Positions 26,303 through 33,460 of a stretch of DNA of 64,000 nt are shown piece after piece; within the stretch, counting starts at the first letter, position 1; each line of letters opens with the position of its first letter. Position numbers and translations under genes: made by a program. Location: NCBI GenBank assembly GCA_030019445.1, contig JASEEU010000006.1:94722-158721 (forward strand). The letters are read 5' to 3'. Below the pieces are notes generated by a model. That model did not search any database. It was not told where the DNA came from and saw only the letters and a program-made list of their open reading frames with translations. The DNA is from Anaerosomatales bacterium (lineage in GTDB: Bacteria > Actinomycetota > Coriobacteriia > Anaerosomatales > Anaerosomataceae).

Positions 26303-26941
26303 TCAGTTCGGGAGCCGCAGATACCGCTCGAACCACAATCCAGCCTGCTCGGCCACCTCGTCGAGCGCTCCCGGCTCTTCGAACAGGTGGGTCGCGCCCT
26401 CGACGACATGGAGCTCCTTGGGGCCGGCGAGCTGGTGGAGCGCGGCCTCGTTGAGATCGAGGACGCTCGGGTCGGCGCCGCCGACGATGAGCAGCGTCGG
26501 CGCGGTCACCCGCGTGAGCGCCTGGCCCGCGAGGTCGGGCCGACCGCCGCGGCTCACGATCGCGCCGATGTCGTCCCGACGCGCCGCGGCGATGAGCGCC
26601 GCCGCCGCTCCCGTGCTCGCGCCGAAGTAGCCGAGCCTCAGCCCGCCGATCTCGGTCTGCGCGCGCAGCCAGTCGGTGGCGGCGGTGAGCCGCTCGGCCA
26701 GCAGCGGGATGTCGAAGCGCAGCGAGCGGTCCGTGTCCTCCGCCGGTGTGAGCAGGTCGAACAGCAGCGTGCCGAAGTGCCCCGATGCGCGCAGGCGCCG
26801 CGCCACGGCGTTGTTGCGGGGGCTCAGGCGGCTCGATCCGCTGCCGTGCGCGAAGAGCACCACGCCGCTCGCGGTCTCGGGGACCGAGAGCGCGCCCTCG
26901 AGCATCACGCCCCCGGCGGGGATAGTGGCCAACCAGTCCAT
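26303..26941 (-). CDS. Alpha/beta hydrolase (dienelactone hydrolase-like)
   Basis: 212 residues. Oxyanion segment VVLFAHGSGSSRLSPRN, nucleophile elbow GYFGASTGAAAALIAA (G-x-S-x-G with Ser near residue 110), then LLIVGGADPSV with the acid Asp, and GATHLFEEPGAL with the catalytic His. This arrangement is shared by small hydrolases often found next to phosphoribosyltransferases or erythromycin esterase-like genes. Natural substrate unknown. ATG 26941 has GAGGAGGTC at proper distance; a GTG six bases earlier is too near to it. It lies 13 bases after the GH65 gene, likely in the same operon. Confidence 0.85.
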   Translation of the reverse strand: MDWLATIPAGGVMLEGALSVPETASGVVLFAHGSGSSRLSPRNNAVARRLRASGHFGTLLFDLLTPAEDTDRSLRFDIPLLAERLTAATDWLRAQTEIGGLRLGYFGASTGAAAALIAAARRDDIGAIVSRGGRPDLAGQALTRVTAPTLLIVGGADPSVLDLNEAALHQLAGPKELHVVEGATHLFEEPGALDEVAEQAGLWFERYLRLPN

Positions 26942-26954
26942 CGTCACGACCTCC

Positions 26955-29357
26955 TCAGGAGGGCACGGCGATCTCGCGTGTCTCGCCCGGCTGTATCTCG
27001 TACCGCGTCGCGTTGACGCCGACGTGGCACGCGCCCGTGTCCTCCGGATCGCTGCAGATCGTCACCTTGTCGTGTTCGAAGGTGACATGCATCCACATAC
27101 CCCGGTAGCGCAGGTTCATCTCCACGCACCCCAGCTCGGCGGGGAGCGCAGGGTTCAGCCACAGCGTGTCCTCCCGTGCTTCAAGCCCGGTGTAGCAGCG
27201 CTGGACGAGGTCCACCGTCCCCGCCATGGCGCCGAGGTGGATGCCTTCCGAGGTGGTGCCTCCCTGGATGTCCGCGATGTCGCTCTCAAGCGCCTCCGCG
27301 AAGAACTGCCACGACCGTTCGCGATCGTGCCGGACGAGGACCCACGAGTGCACCACCCGCGAGAGCGTCGAGCCGTGCGACGTGCGCTGCAGGTAGTAGA
27401 AGATCGTGTTGGTGACGAGCTCGTCGGTGAGCTCATAGCCGAGACGATCGAAGATCTCGCGCAGCTCGTCGGTCGACAGCAGGTAGAACAGCATGAGGAC
27501 GTCGGCCTGTTTGGACACCTTGTAGCGATTGGGGGTGTCGCCCTCGGCACCGAGGATGCGGTCGAGGCGCTGGATGTCGTCGTACCGTGCCCGGTAGCCG
27601 TCCCAGTCGAACTCCTCGAGGTCCTCGTAGCCCTGGAACTGCGAGATGACGCCGTCGTGAAGCGGCACCTTCATCTTTCGCGTGATGTCCTCCCAGAGCT
27701 CGAGCTCCTCTCGCTCGAGGGAGAGCAGGTCCCAGATCTCCCGGCGGCGATGCGGCGGAAGGATGTCGAGCACGTCGAGGGCGCGCAGCAGGCACCATAC
27801 GGCCATGACGTTGGTGTACGCGTTGTTGTCCAGTCCGGGCTCATCGGCGTCCGGATAGCCGTCGTGGTACTCGTCCGGGCCCATGACGCCGAGGATCTCG
27901 TAGCGGTCCTCGGCACGGTTGTACGTCGCCAACGAGGCCCAGAAGCGCGCGATCTCCAGCAGCATCTCGGCACCCTGGAACGCCATGAACTCGGTGTCGC
28001 CCGTCACCTCGTAGTACGACCAGATGTTGAACGCGATGGCGATGTCGATATGCCGCTGCAGGTGCGAGTTGTCCTCGACCCACTCGCCCGAGCGCGGGTT
28101 GAGGTGCCAGGTCTGGCTCTCTTCTCGGCCATTGCTGCCGCTCTGCCACGGGTAGAGCGCGCCCCTGAGTCCCTCGCGGTAAGCTCGCCACCGCGCCTCG
28201 GGAAGGCGCCGGAAGCGGTACTGGAGGAGCGCGCGCGTGAGCTCGGGCAGACGGTAGTTGATGAAGGGGAAGATGAAGATCTCGTCCCAGAAGATGTGCC
28301 CGCGGTAGGCCTCGCCGTGGAGCCCGCGCGCGGGCACGCCCGCGTCGAGGTCGATGGAGTTGGGAGAGACCGTCTGCAGCAGGTGGAAGATGTGGGCGTT
28401 CAGGATGCGGCCGACCTCGTCCTGCTCGTCGCAGAGCCCGATGCCGAAGCGCTCCCACAGGTGGTCCCAGGTGAGGCGGTGGAACGTGAGCAGGTCGTCG
28501 AAGTCGCGGCAGCGGCGCGCGTGCTTGCGGGCTTCCTCGCACGGCTCGGTGATCGCGCGATCGCGCGACGCGAAGAGCGCGACGACCTTCTCGGCGGTGA
28601 CGCTCTCGCCCTCCTCCACCTGGACCGAGAACTCGTGCGCGACGTACTCGTCCTCGGCGATGGTCTCGCGGGCGACGTCGAGCTCCTTCTCGCCCATGTA
28701 GACGCGAGTGCGCGCCGCCTCGGCCACACGTACGTGGGACTGGTTCGTCTCCATCTGCAGGAAGACGACCTGCTCGTCCTCGGGGTCCGCTCCGCAGCCG
28801 ACGGGCTCGAGGTGGTCGCCCGCGAGGTCGTTGTAGCGCTCGACGCCGCGGTTGGCGACGCGACCGTCGATGGCCGAGCGGAACGTGACGGTCCCCGACC
28901 AGTCCTCGGCTACCAGGGTGGTCTCGAGCGCGCCCAGATGGCGGTGCGCCATATGCACGAAGCGGCGCTGGGTGAGCGACGTCGTGCGTCCTGCTGCATC
29001 CGTGAAGCGGACGTGTCGCTTCAAGACGCCCGCGCGCAGGTCGAGCTCCTGCAGGTAGTCCAGGACGGTCACGCGGTCGATATGGAACCACTCGCCGTCG
29101 CCGATGCGGAACGTGAGCGGCAGCCAGTTCGGCATGTTCACGAGCGACTCGTTCTCGATCGTCTTGCCGTCGATCTCGTCGGTGAGCCGGTTGAAGTAGC
29201 CCGCGACATACGTGCCGGGGTAGTGCGTGCCGTCGGCGTCGGTCTCGGGCGCGGCGCCGCGCGTGGCGAAGAAGCCGTTGCCGACGGTGCAGAGCGCCTC
29301 GCGCAACGCCTCCTCGGCCGGATCGTAGCGGTCGTACGCGAGCGTCCACGCGCTCAT
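26955..29357 (-). CDS. Glycoside hydrolase family 65 disaccharide phosphorylase
   Basis: 800 residues. GH65 enzymes cleave alpha-glucosides such as trehalose, maltose or kojibiose with phosphate, releasing beta-glucose 1-phosphate. An N-terminal beta-sandwich (residues 1-260, starting VGNGFFATRGA) leads into the (alpha/alpha)6 barrel with HGEAYRGHIFWDEIFIFPFI, the general-acid Glu496 in GVMGPDEYHDG, and the phosphate-binding KQADVLMLFY and SHGSTLSRVVHSW segments. The stop of the upstream gene overlaps its start by four bases. The upstream product is a beta-phosphoglucomutase fused to trehalose phosphatase, which supports trehalose as substrate, though maltose or kojibiose are not excluded. 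Confidence 0.92.
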   Translation of the reverse strand: MSAWTLAYDRYDPAEEALREALCTVGNGFFATRGAAPETDADGTHYPGTYVAGYFNRLTDEIDGKTIENESLVNMPNWLPLTFRIGDGEWFHIDRVTVLDYLQELDLRAGVLKRHVRFTDAAGRTTSLTQRRFVHMAHRHLGALETTLVAEDWSGTVTFRSAIDGRVANRGVERYNDLAGDHLEPVGCGADPEDEQVVFLQMETNQSHVRVAEAARTRVYMGEKELDVARETIAEDEYVAHEFSVQVEEGESVTAEKVVALFASRDRAITEPCEEARKHARRCRDFDDLLTFHRLTWDHLWERFGIGLCDEQDEVGRILNAHIFHLLQTVSPNSIDLDAGVPARGLHGEAYRGHIFWDEIFIFPFINYRLPELTRALLQYRFRRLPEARWRAYREGLRGALYPWQSGSNGREESQTWHLNPRSGEWVEDNSHLQRHIDIAIAFNIWSYYEVTGDTEFMAFQGAEMLLEIARFWASLATYNRAEDRYEILGVMGPDEYHDGYPDADEPGLDNNAYTNVMAVWCLLRALDVLDILPPHRRREIWDLLSLEREELELWEDITRKMKVPLHDGVISQFQGYEDLEEFDWDGYRARYDDIQRLDRILGAEGDTPNRYKVSKQADVLMLFYLLSTDELREIFDRLGYELTDELVTNTIFYYLQRTSHGSTLSRVVHSWVLVRHDRERSWQFFAEALESDIADIQGGTTSEGIHLGAMAGTVDLVQRCYTGLEAREDTLWLNPALPAELGCVEMNLRYRGMWMHVTFEHDKVTICSDPEDTGACHVGVNATRYEIQPGETREIAVPS

Positions 29358-30919
29358 CCGAGACTCCTCTCGATCGCTTCGGCGAGGCGGTCGAGCACCG
29401 CGCCGACGTCGTCGGTGGTCGAAACGCTGTAGGCGGCGTGAGACGTGCGCTCCCCGTCGCCGACGACGATGCCGATACCGTCGCCGGAGATCTCGGCGAA
29501 CGCGTCCTCATCGGTCAGGTCATCGCCGAGATAGACGGGCAGCACGTCATCGGCGGCGAGCCCGAGGGCGTCGAGCGCCCAGCGCACGGCCCGCCCCTTG
29601 TCCCAGTCGATGTCGGGTCGCAGCTCGAAGACCTTCTTGCCGCCGGACTTGCGCAACAGCGGGCGGCGGTCGAGCTCGGTGTCCACGACGCGCTCGACGG
29701 CAGGGACGTCGTTCTCGGCGACCTGCCGGTAGTGGACGGCGATCGCGTACTTCTTACGCTCCACGCGCGCACCCGGGATGTCGGCGACCGTCTCGGAAAG
29801 GCTCTTCTCGGCCTCATCGAGCGTCGGCAGGAAGCGGCGGAACTCGTCCTCGCGTCCGGTCGAAAGGCTCGCGCCCTGAGGCGCGACCACGTCGAAGCCG
29901 TGGCTGCCGAGGTAGTAGACGTCGGGGAGGTCGACCTCATCGATGACGAAGCCGACGTCGCGCCCGCTGACGATCGCGACCGGCGCGACGGCCGAGAGGC
30001 GGCGGAGCGCCGCCCGCATCTCGGGAGCGAGGTGCGCGTCCTCCGGCCGTTCCACGATAGGGGTGAGCGTGCCGTCGTAGTCGAGGAAGATCGCGGGCCG
30101 CGCTTCGCGCAGCCGCTCGGCCACGTGCGGCCACGCGTCGAGCGCGTCGGGCAGCGAGTCGATCGGCCGGGGCGGCCCGACGATCCGGAGGGCTCCCAGG
30201 TCGTCGGTGACCGTGTCCGCACCGTGCTCGCGGAGCAGACGTGCCTGTCCGGTGCGGTCGACGCCGACCACGAGCCCGAAGCCGCCGGTGCGTCCGGCCT
30301 CGACACCCGCGAGCGCGTCCTCGACGACCACCGTACGCCCGGGCGTCGTGTCGAGCCGACGCGCGGCCTCGATGAAGACGTCGGGCGCGGGCTTGCCGGC
30401 CAGGCCGAGCTCGGCGGCGACGACGCCGTCGACACGTACGGCGAACAGGTCGGCGAGCCCTGCCGCCTGGAGCACCGCGGCGGCGTTGCGTGACGCCGAG
30501 ATGATCGCGGTCCCGAACCCCGCGTCCTGGAGCCGGTGCACGAACGCGACACCGTGCGGGTAGGGGCGGACCCCCTCGGCCAGTGACGCGAGGAAGTACT
30601 CGTTCTTCCGGTTGCCGAGCCCCTGGATGGTCGGCGTACCCGGCGCGTCGTCGGCAGTGCCTTCCGGCAGCGTGATGCCACGGCTCGCGAGGAAGTCGCG
30701 CACGCCGTCGTAGCGCGGCTTGCCGTCCACGTGGCTGCGATAGTCTTCTGCCGAGAACGGCACGAACCCCTCGCCGTCGCGCTCGCGCAGGAAGTTGTCG
30801 AACAGGCGCTTCCACGCCGCTTCGTGCACGCGCGCCGTGTCGGTGATGACGCCGTCCATGTCGAAGACGACGGCGTCGAAGCGTTCGCGGTCGATGACGG
30901 CGGCCGGTTCTCGGCTCAC
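29354..30919 (-). CDS. Fusion of beta-phosphoglucomutase (HAD) and trehalose-6-phosphate phosphatase
   Basis: 521 residues from GTG 30919 (GAGAGG eight bases upstream). Residues 1-245: HAD subfamily I, PgmB type, with the nucleophile motif FDMDGVITDTARVHEAAWKR, the IISASRN motif II and GKPAPDVFIEAA/VVEDALAGVEAG motifs III-IV. Residues 265-521: OtsB-type HAD with IFLDYDGTLTPIVERPEDA, VAIVSGRD, HGFDVVAP, and YLGDDLTDEDAF. PgmB turns beta-glucose 1-phosphate into glucose 6-phosphate; OtsB hydrolyses trehalose 6-phosphate. Directly co-translated with the GH65 phosphorylase. Combining a catabolic mutase and a biosynthetic phosphatase in one chain is unusual and suggests control of trehalose turnover. 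Confidence 0.9.
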   Translation of the reverse strand: MSREPAAVIDRERFDAVVFDMDGVITDTARVHEAAWKRLFDNFLRERDGEGFVPFSAEDYRSHVDGKPRYDGVRDFLASRGITLPEGTADDAPGTPTIQGLGNRKNEYFLASLAEGVRPYPHGVAFVHRLQDAGFGTAIISASRNAAAVLQAAGLADLFAVRVDGVVAAELGLAGKPAPDVFIEAARRLDTTPGRTVVVEDALAGVEAGRTGGFGLVVGVDRTGQARLLREHGADTVTDDLGALRIVGPPRPIDSLPDALDAWPHVAERLREARPAIFLDYDGTLTPIVERPEDAHLAPEMRAALRRLSAVAPVAIVSGRDVGFVIDEVDLPDVYYLGSHGFDVVAPQGASLSTGREDEFRRFLPTLDEAEKSLSETVADIPGARVERKKYAIAVHYRQVAENDVPAVERVVDTELDRRPLLRKSGGKKVFELRPDIDWDKGRAVRWALDALGLAADDVLPVYLGDDLTDEDAFAEISGDGIGIVVGDGERTSHAAYSVSTTDDVGAVLDRLAEAIERSLG

Positions 30920-30942
30920 GGGCACCACCTCTCGTCTGGCGT

Positions 30943-30970
30943 CCTCGGGTCTACTACAACATACCCGAGG
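30943..30970. promoter_or_regulatory. Inverted repeat upstream of the trehalose operon
   Basis: CCTCGGGT (30943-30950) and ACCCGAGG (30963-30970) around 12 bases. On the minus strand a TATGTT stretch lies inside the loop, about 35 bases before the fusion gene. It may be an operator over a -10 region or the terminator of panD; there is no T-run. Confidence 0.4.
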
Positions 30971-30995
30971 CTCCCGGGAGGTGATGCCGCAGCCG

Positions 30996-31388
30996 CTACC
31001 GGGACGCGGCGGCAGCCCGGAACGGGGTCTCGGCGCGGGTTTCGACCGCGCGGTTCCTGCCGTCCACGAACACGACCCTGGGCTCCCACGATCGCGCCTC
31101 GGCGTCTTCGAGTCGCACGAAGCTGGCGATGATGACGAGGTCGCCCACGTCCACGAGATGCGCGGCGGCCCCGTTCACGCAGACGTCGCCGCCGCCTCGC
31201 GGACCGGCGATCGCGTACGTCTCGAAGCGCGCGCCATTAGTGACGTCCCAGACCGAGACGGCCTCGTTGGGGAGGATGCCGGCCGCGTCGAGCAGCCCGG
31301 CGTCGAGGGTGATGCTGCCCTCGTAGTGGATGTCGGCTCCGGTCACCGTCGCCCGGTGTACCTTGCCGCCCAGCATGGTGCGGTGCAT
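30996..31388 (-). CDS. panD: Aspartate 1-decarboxylase precursor
   Basis: 130 residues. Makes beta-alanine from aspartate for pantothenate synthesis. The autocatalytic cleavage site is [10 protein letters not shown]: self-processing between Gly and Ser gives the pyruvoyl group on Ser. [20 protein letters not shown] at the start and ERVSVWDV-type ([20 protein letters not shown]) and [20 protein letters not shown] segments are family hallmarks. ATG 31388 has GGAG upstream. No other pantothenate gene is near. Confidence 0.95.
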   Translation of the reverse strand: MHRTMLGGKVHRATVTGADIHYEGSITLDAGLLDAAGILPNEAVSVWDVTNGARFETYAIAGPRGGGDVCVNGAAAHLVDVGDLVIIASFVRLEDAEARSWEPRVVFVDGRNRAVETRAETPFRAAAASR

Positions 31389-31470
31389 GACTCGCTCCGT
31401 CCCCGGGTCGCCGCGCATGCGCGTCGGTGCCCGGCCTCGGTTCACGTGCGCGCATCCTAGCACGCCAGCG

Positions 31471-31485
31471 GCGTTGCGACAACGC
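31471..31485. repeat. Small inverted repeat before mscL
   Basis: GCGTTG-CGA-CAACGC, perfect 6-base arms. It lies between divergent panD and mscL, and just before a TATGCT -10-like box at 31495-31500 that would drive mscL. Confidence 0.35.
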
Positions 31486-31531
31486 GCGGAGGGGTATGCT
31501 CGCAGCGTCGGCCGAGAAGGGAGTGGGGCAC

Positions 31532-31990
31532 ATGCTCAAGGAGTTCCGGGAGTTCATCGCGCGCGGGAACGCCATGGATATGGCGGTCGGCATCATCATC
31601 GGTGGCGCCTTCGGCACGGTGGTGAAGTCGCTCGTCGACGACATCTTGATGCCGCCCATCGGCGCGGTGCTCGGCGATGTGGACTTCGCGCAGTTGTTCT
31701 GGGTCATCCAGGAGGGCTCGCCCACGGGACCGTACGCGACGCTCGACGCGGCGCGCGAGGCAGGCGCCGTCGCCGTGGGGTACGGCGTGTTCATCAACGC
31801 CGTCTGCACGTTCCTGCTCGTCGGGTTCACAGTGTTCCTGCTCGTCAAGGGCATCAACCGGCTGCGACGAGCGGAAGAGGCGGAGACGGAGAGCGAGCCG
31901 GAGACCACGGATTGCCCGTTCTGCCTGACCGCCATCCCGACCGCCGCCACGCGCTGTCCGGCGTGCACCTCCATGCTCGTCGATTCCTGA
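31532..31990 (+). CDS. mscL: Large-conductance mechanosensitive channel with C-terminal zinc ribbon
   Basis: 152 residues. MscL core: [40 protein letters not shown] (helix 1 and pore lining), then [20 protein letters not shown] (helix 2). The channel opens on membrane tension to release solutes in hypo-osmotic shock. After the normal amphipathic end (RRAEEAETE) there is an added tail with two CxxC knuckles, CPFC and CPAC, spaced by 12 residues: a treble-clef or ribbon zinc site. Ordinary MscL has no such domain; similar tails occur in some actinobacterial homologues. The zinc ribbon lies in the cytoplasm below the pore. Confidence 0.93.
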   Translation: MLKEFREFIARGNAMDMAVGIIIGGAFGTVVKSLVDDILMPPIGAVLGDVDFAQLFWVIQEGSPTGPYATLDAAREAGAVAVGYGVFINAVCTFLLVGFTVFLLVKGINRLRRAEEAETESEPETTDCPFCLTAIPTAATRCPACTSMLVDS

Positions 31991-32041
31991 CGTCCGTCCC
32001 GACGTGCTACCGTTCGGCGAGGGGCGATCGAGGGAGGGGAC

Positions 32042-33031
32042 ATGGATGAGGCGACCGTAGCGCGACGCCTGCGCGAGGCACGCGAGGCGCTCCACGGGCG
32101 TCGCAACGTCGTGGCCACAGGCGTGGGCTACAAGGTCAGCGACGGCGTGCGCACCGGCGAGCTCAGCATCGTCTGTTCGGTGACCGAGAAGGTGCCGCTC
32201 GCGCAGCTGGCCGAGGCGGACCGCGTCCCGCCGAGCATCGGCGAGGTGGCGACCGATGTGGTCGCGACCGGCGTCCTGCGCGCCCTCGCGGCGCCCACCG
32301 ACCGCCACCGGCCCGCGCCCGGCGGCGTCAGCATCGGACACCCGGACGTCACGGCGGGCACGCTCGGCTGTCTCGTGTACCGCGACGGCGAGCCGTACAT
32401 CCTCTCGAACAACCACGTGCTCGCCGACGAGAACCGCGCCCGGATCGGCGACCCCGTCCTGCAGCCGGGTGCGTATGACGGTGGCCGGTCGCCCCAAGAC
32501 GCCATCGCCGTGCTCGCAGACTTCGTGCCGGTGCGCATGGCCGAGGAGGAGAGCGGCTGCGCGTTCGCCCGCGCCGCGGCTGCGGCGCTGAACGCGATCG
32601 CACGCGCGCTCGGCAGCGGCGCCCGGCTGCGCGCTGTGAGCGCCGACGTGGTCGACAACCTCGTCGACTGCGCGATCGCGCGGCCGATCGACGACGCGAT
32701 GGTGAGTGCCGCCATCCTGGGGCTCGGGACGCCGGCCGGCGTGGCTGAGGCCGCCCTCGGCACGGCCGTTCGCAAGAGCGGGCGGACGACGGGGGTCACG
32801 TCGGGCGAGATCGTGCAGGTCGACGTCACCGCGGACATCCGGTTCGGATCGGCGACCGCGCGCTTCACCGACCAACTCATGGCGGGCGCCATGAGCCAGG
32901 GCGGCGACAGCGGCTCGGCGGTGCTCGACGCCGGGGGTCGGCTCGTCGGCCTGCTCTTCGCGGGGAGCGAGAACACGACGCTCATCAACCGCTCGGCCAA
33001 CGTGCTCGCCGCTCTTGGAGTGACGCTGTGA
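32042..33031 (+). CDS. Nal1-like trypsin-fold serine protease
   Basis: 329 residues with no signal peptide. An N-terminal domain of about 85 residues (NVVATGVGYKVSDG, LSIVCSVTEKVPLAQL) is followed by a chymotrypsin-like fold: TLGCLVYRDGEPYILSNNHV with the catalytic His, VDNLVDCAIARP with the likely Asp, and MSQGGDSGSAVLDAGG with the nucleophile Ser. The domain order is like that of plant NAL1-type and related bacterial proteases. There is no PDZ domain. The next gene overlaps its end by four bases and encodes a protein similar to its N-terminal domain. Substrates unknown. Confidence 0.8.
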   Translation: MDEATVARRLREAREALHGRRNVVATGVGYKVSDGVRTGELSIVCSVTEKVPLAQLAEADRVPPSIGEVATDVVATGVLRALAAPTDRHRPAPGGVSIGHPDVTAGTLGCLVYRDGEPYILSNNHVLADENRARIGDPVLQPGAYDGGRSPQDAIAVLADFVPVRMAEEESGCAFARAAAAALNAIARALGSGARLRAVSADVVDNLVDCAIARPIDDAMVSAAILGLGTPAGVAEAALGTAVRKSGRTTGVTSGEIVQVDVTADIRFGSATARFTDQLMAGAMSQGGDSGSAVLDAGGRLVGLLFAGSENTTLINRSANVLAALGVTL

Positions 33032-33309
33032 GCCTGCTCGACCGCCTGCTGCGGCGTCGATTGCCGCAGTCGACCGACGAATGGGCGCGCGCGGCCGAGG
33101 TGCGCCGTGCTCACGCGCCCGCGCTGCTCGAGATCGACGGCGTCGTCTCGGTGGGTCTCGGCAGGACCGAGGAGGGCGCCCCGGCCATCGTCGTGGGACT
33201 CGCTGCGGACGACGAGCCCCGTGACCTTCCGGACGACGTGGACGGCGTGGCTGTCCGCGTGAAGCGCACCGGTTCGCTCGTGGCGCGCGAGGGCGGCCCC
33301 AGCGACTGA
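33028..33309 (+). CDS. Small protein resembling the N-terminal domain of the adjacent protease
   Basis: 93 residues. The GTG start at 33028 overlaps the protease stop (GTGA), so translation is coupled. The segment ALLEIDGVVSVGLGRTEEGA, then PAIVVGLAADDEPRDLPDDV matches by eye the pattern NVVATGVGYKVSDG... ELSIVCSVTEK in the protease N-terminal domain: a G-V-G strand, an acidic turn, a V-V-x-L strand and a K/PRDLPDDV segment. It may act as an inhibitor, a pro-region or a partner of the protease. Confidence 0.65.
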   Translation: MSLLDRLLRRRLPQSTDEWARAAEVRRAHAPALLEIDGVVSVGLGRTEEGAPAIVVGLAADDEPRDLPDDVDGVAVRVKRTGSLVAREGGPSD

Positions 33310-33460
33310 CCGTTGGGCAGCTGGAAACGACCGTTCCTCACCTGACGTCACGCAGTGATGCGGAATCCCGTGTCGCCAGCTATTGTTACCTGAGAGGGAC
33401 CGACACGTCGGGCTCCATTCGGCGTGTCGTACAGCAGGGGCCCGACGAGGGGAGACAACG

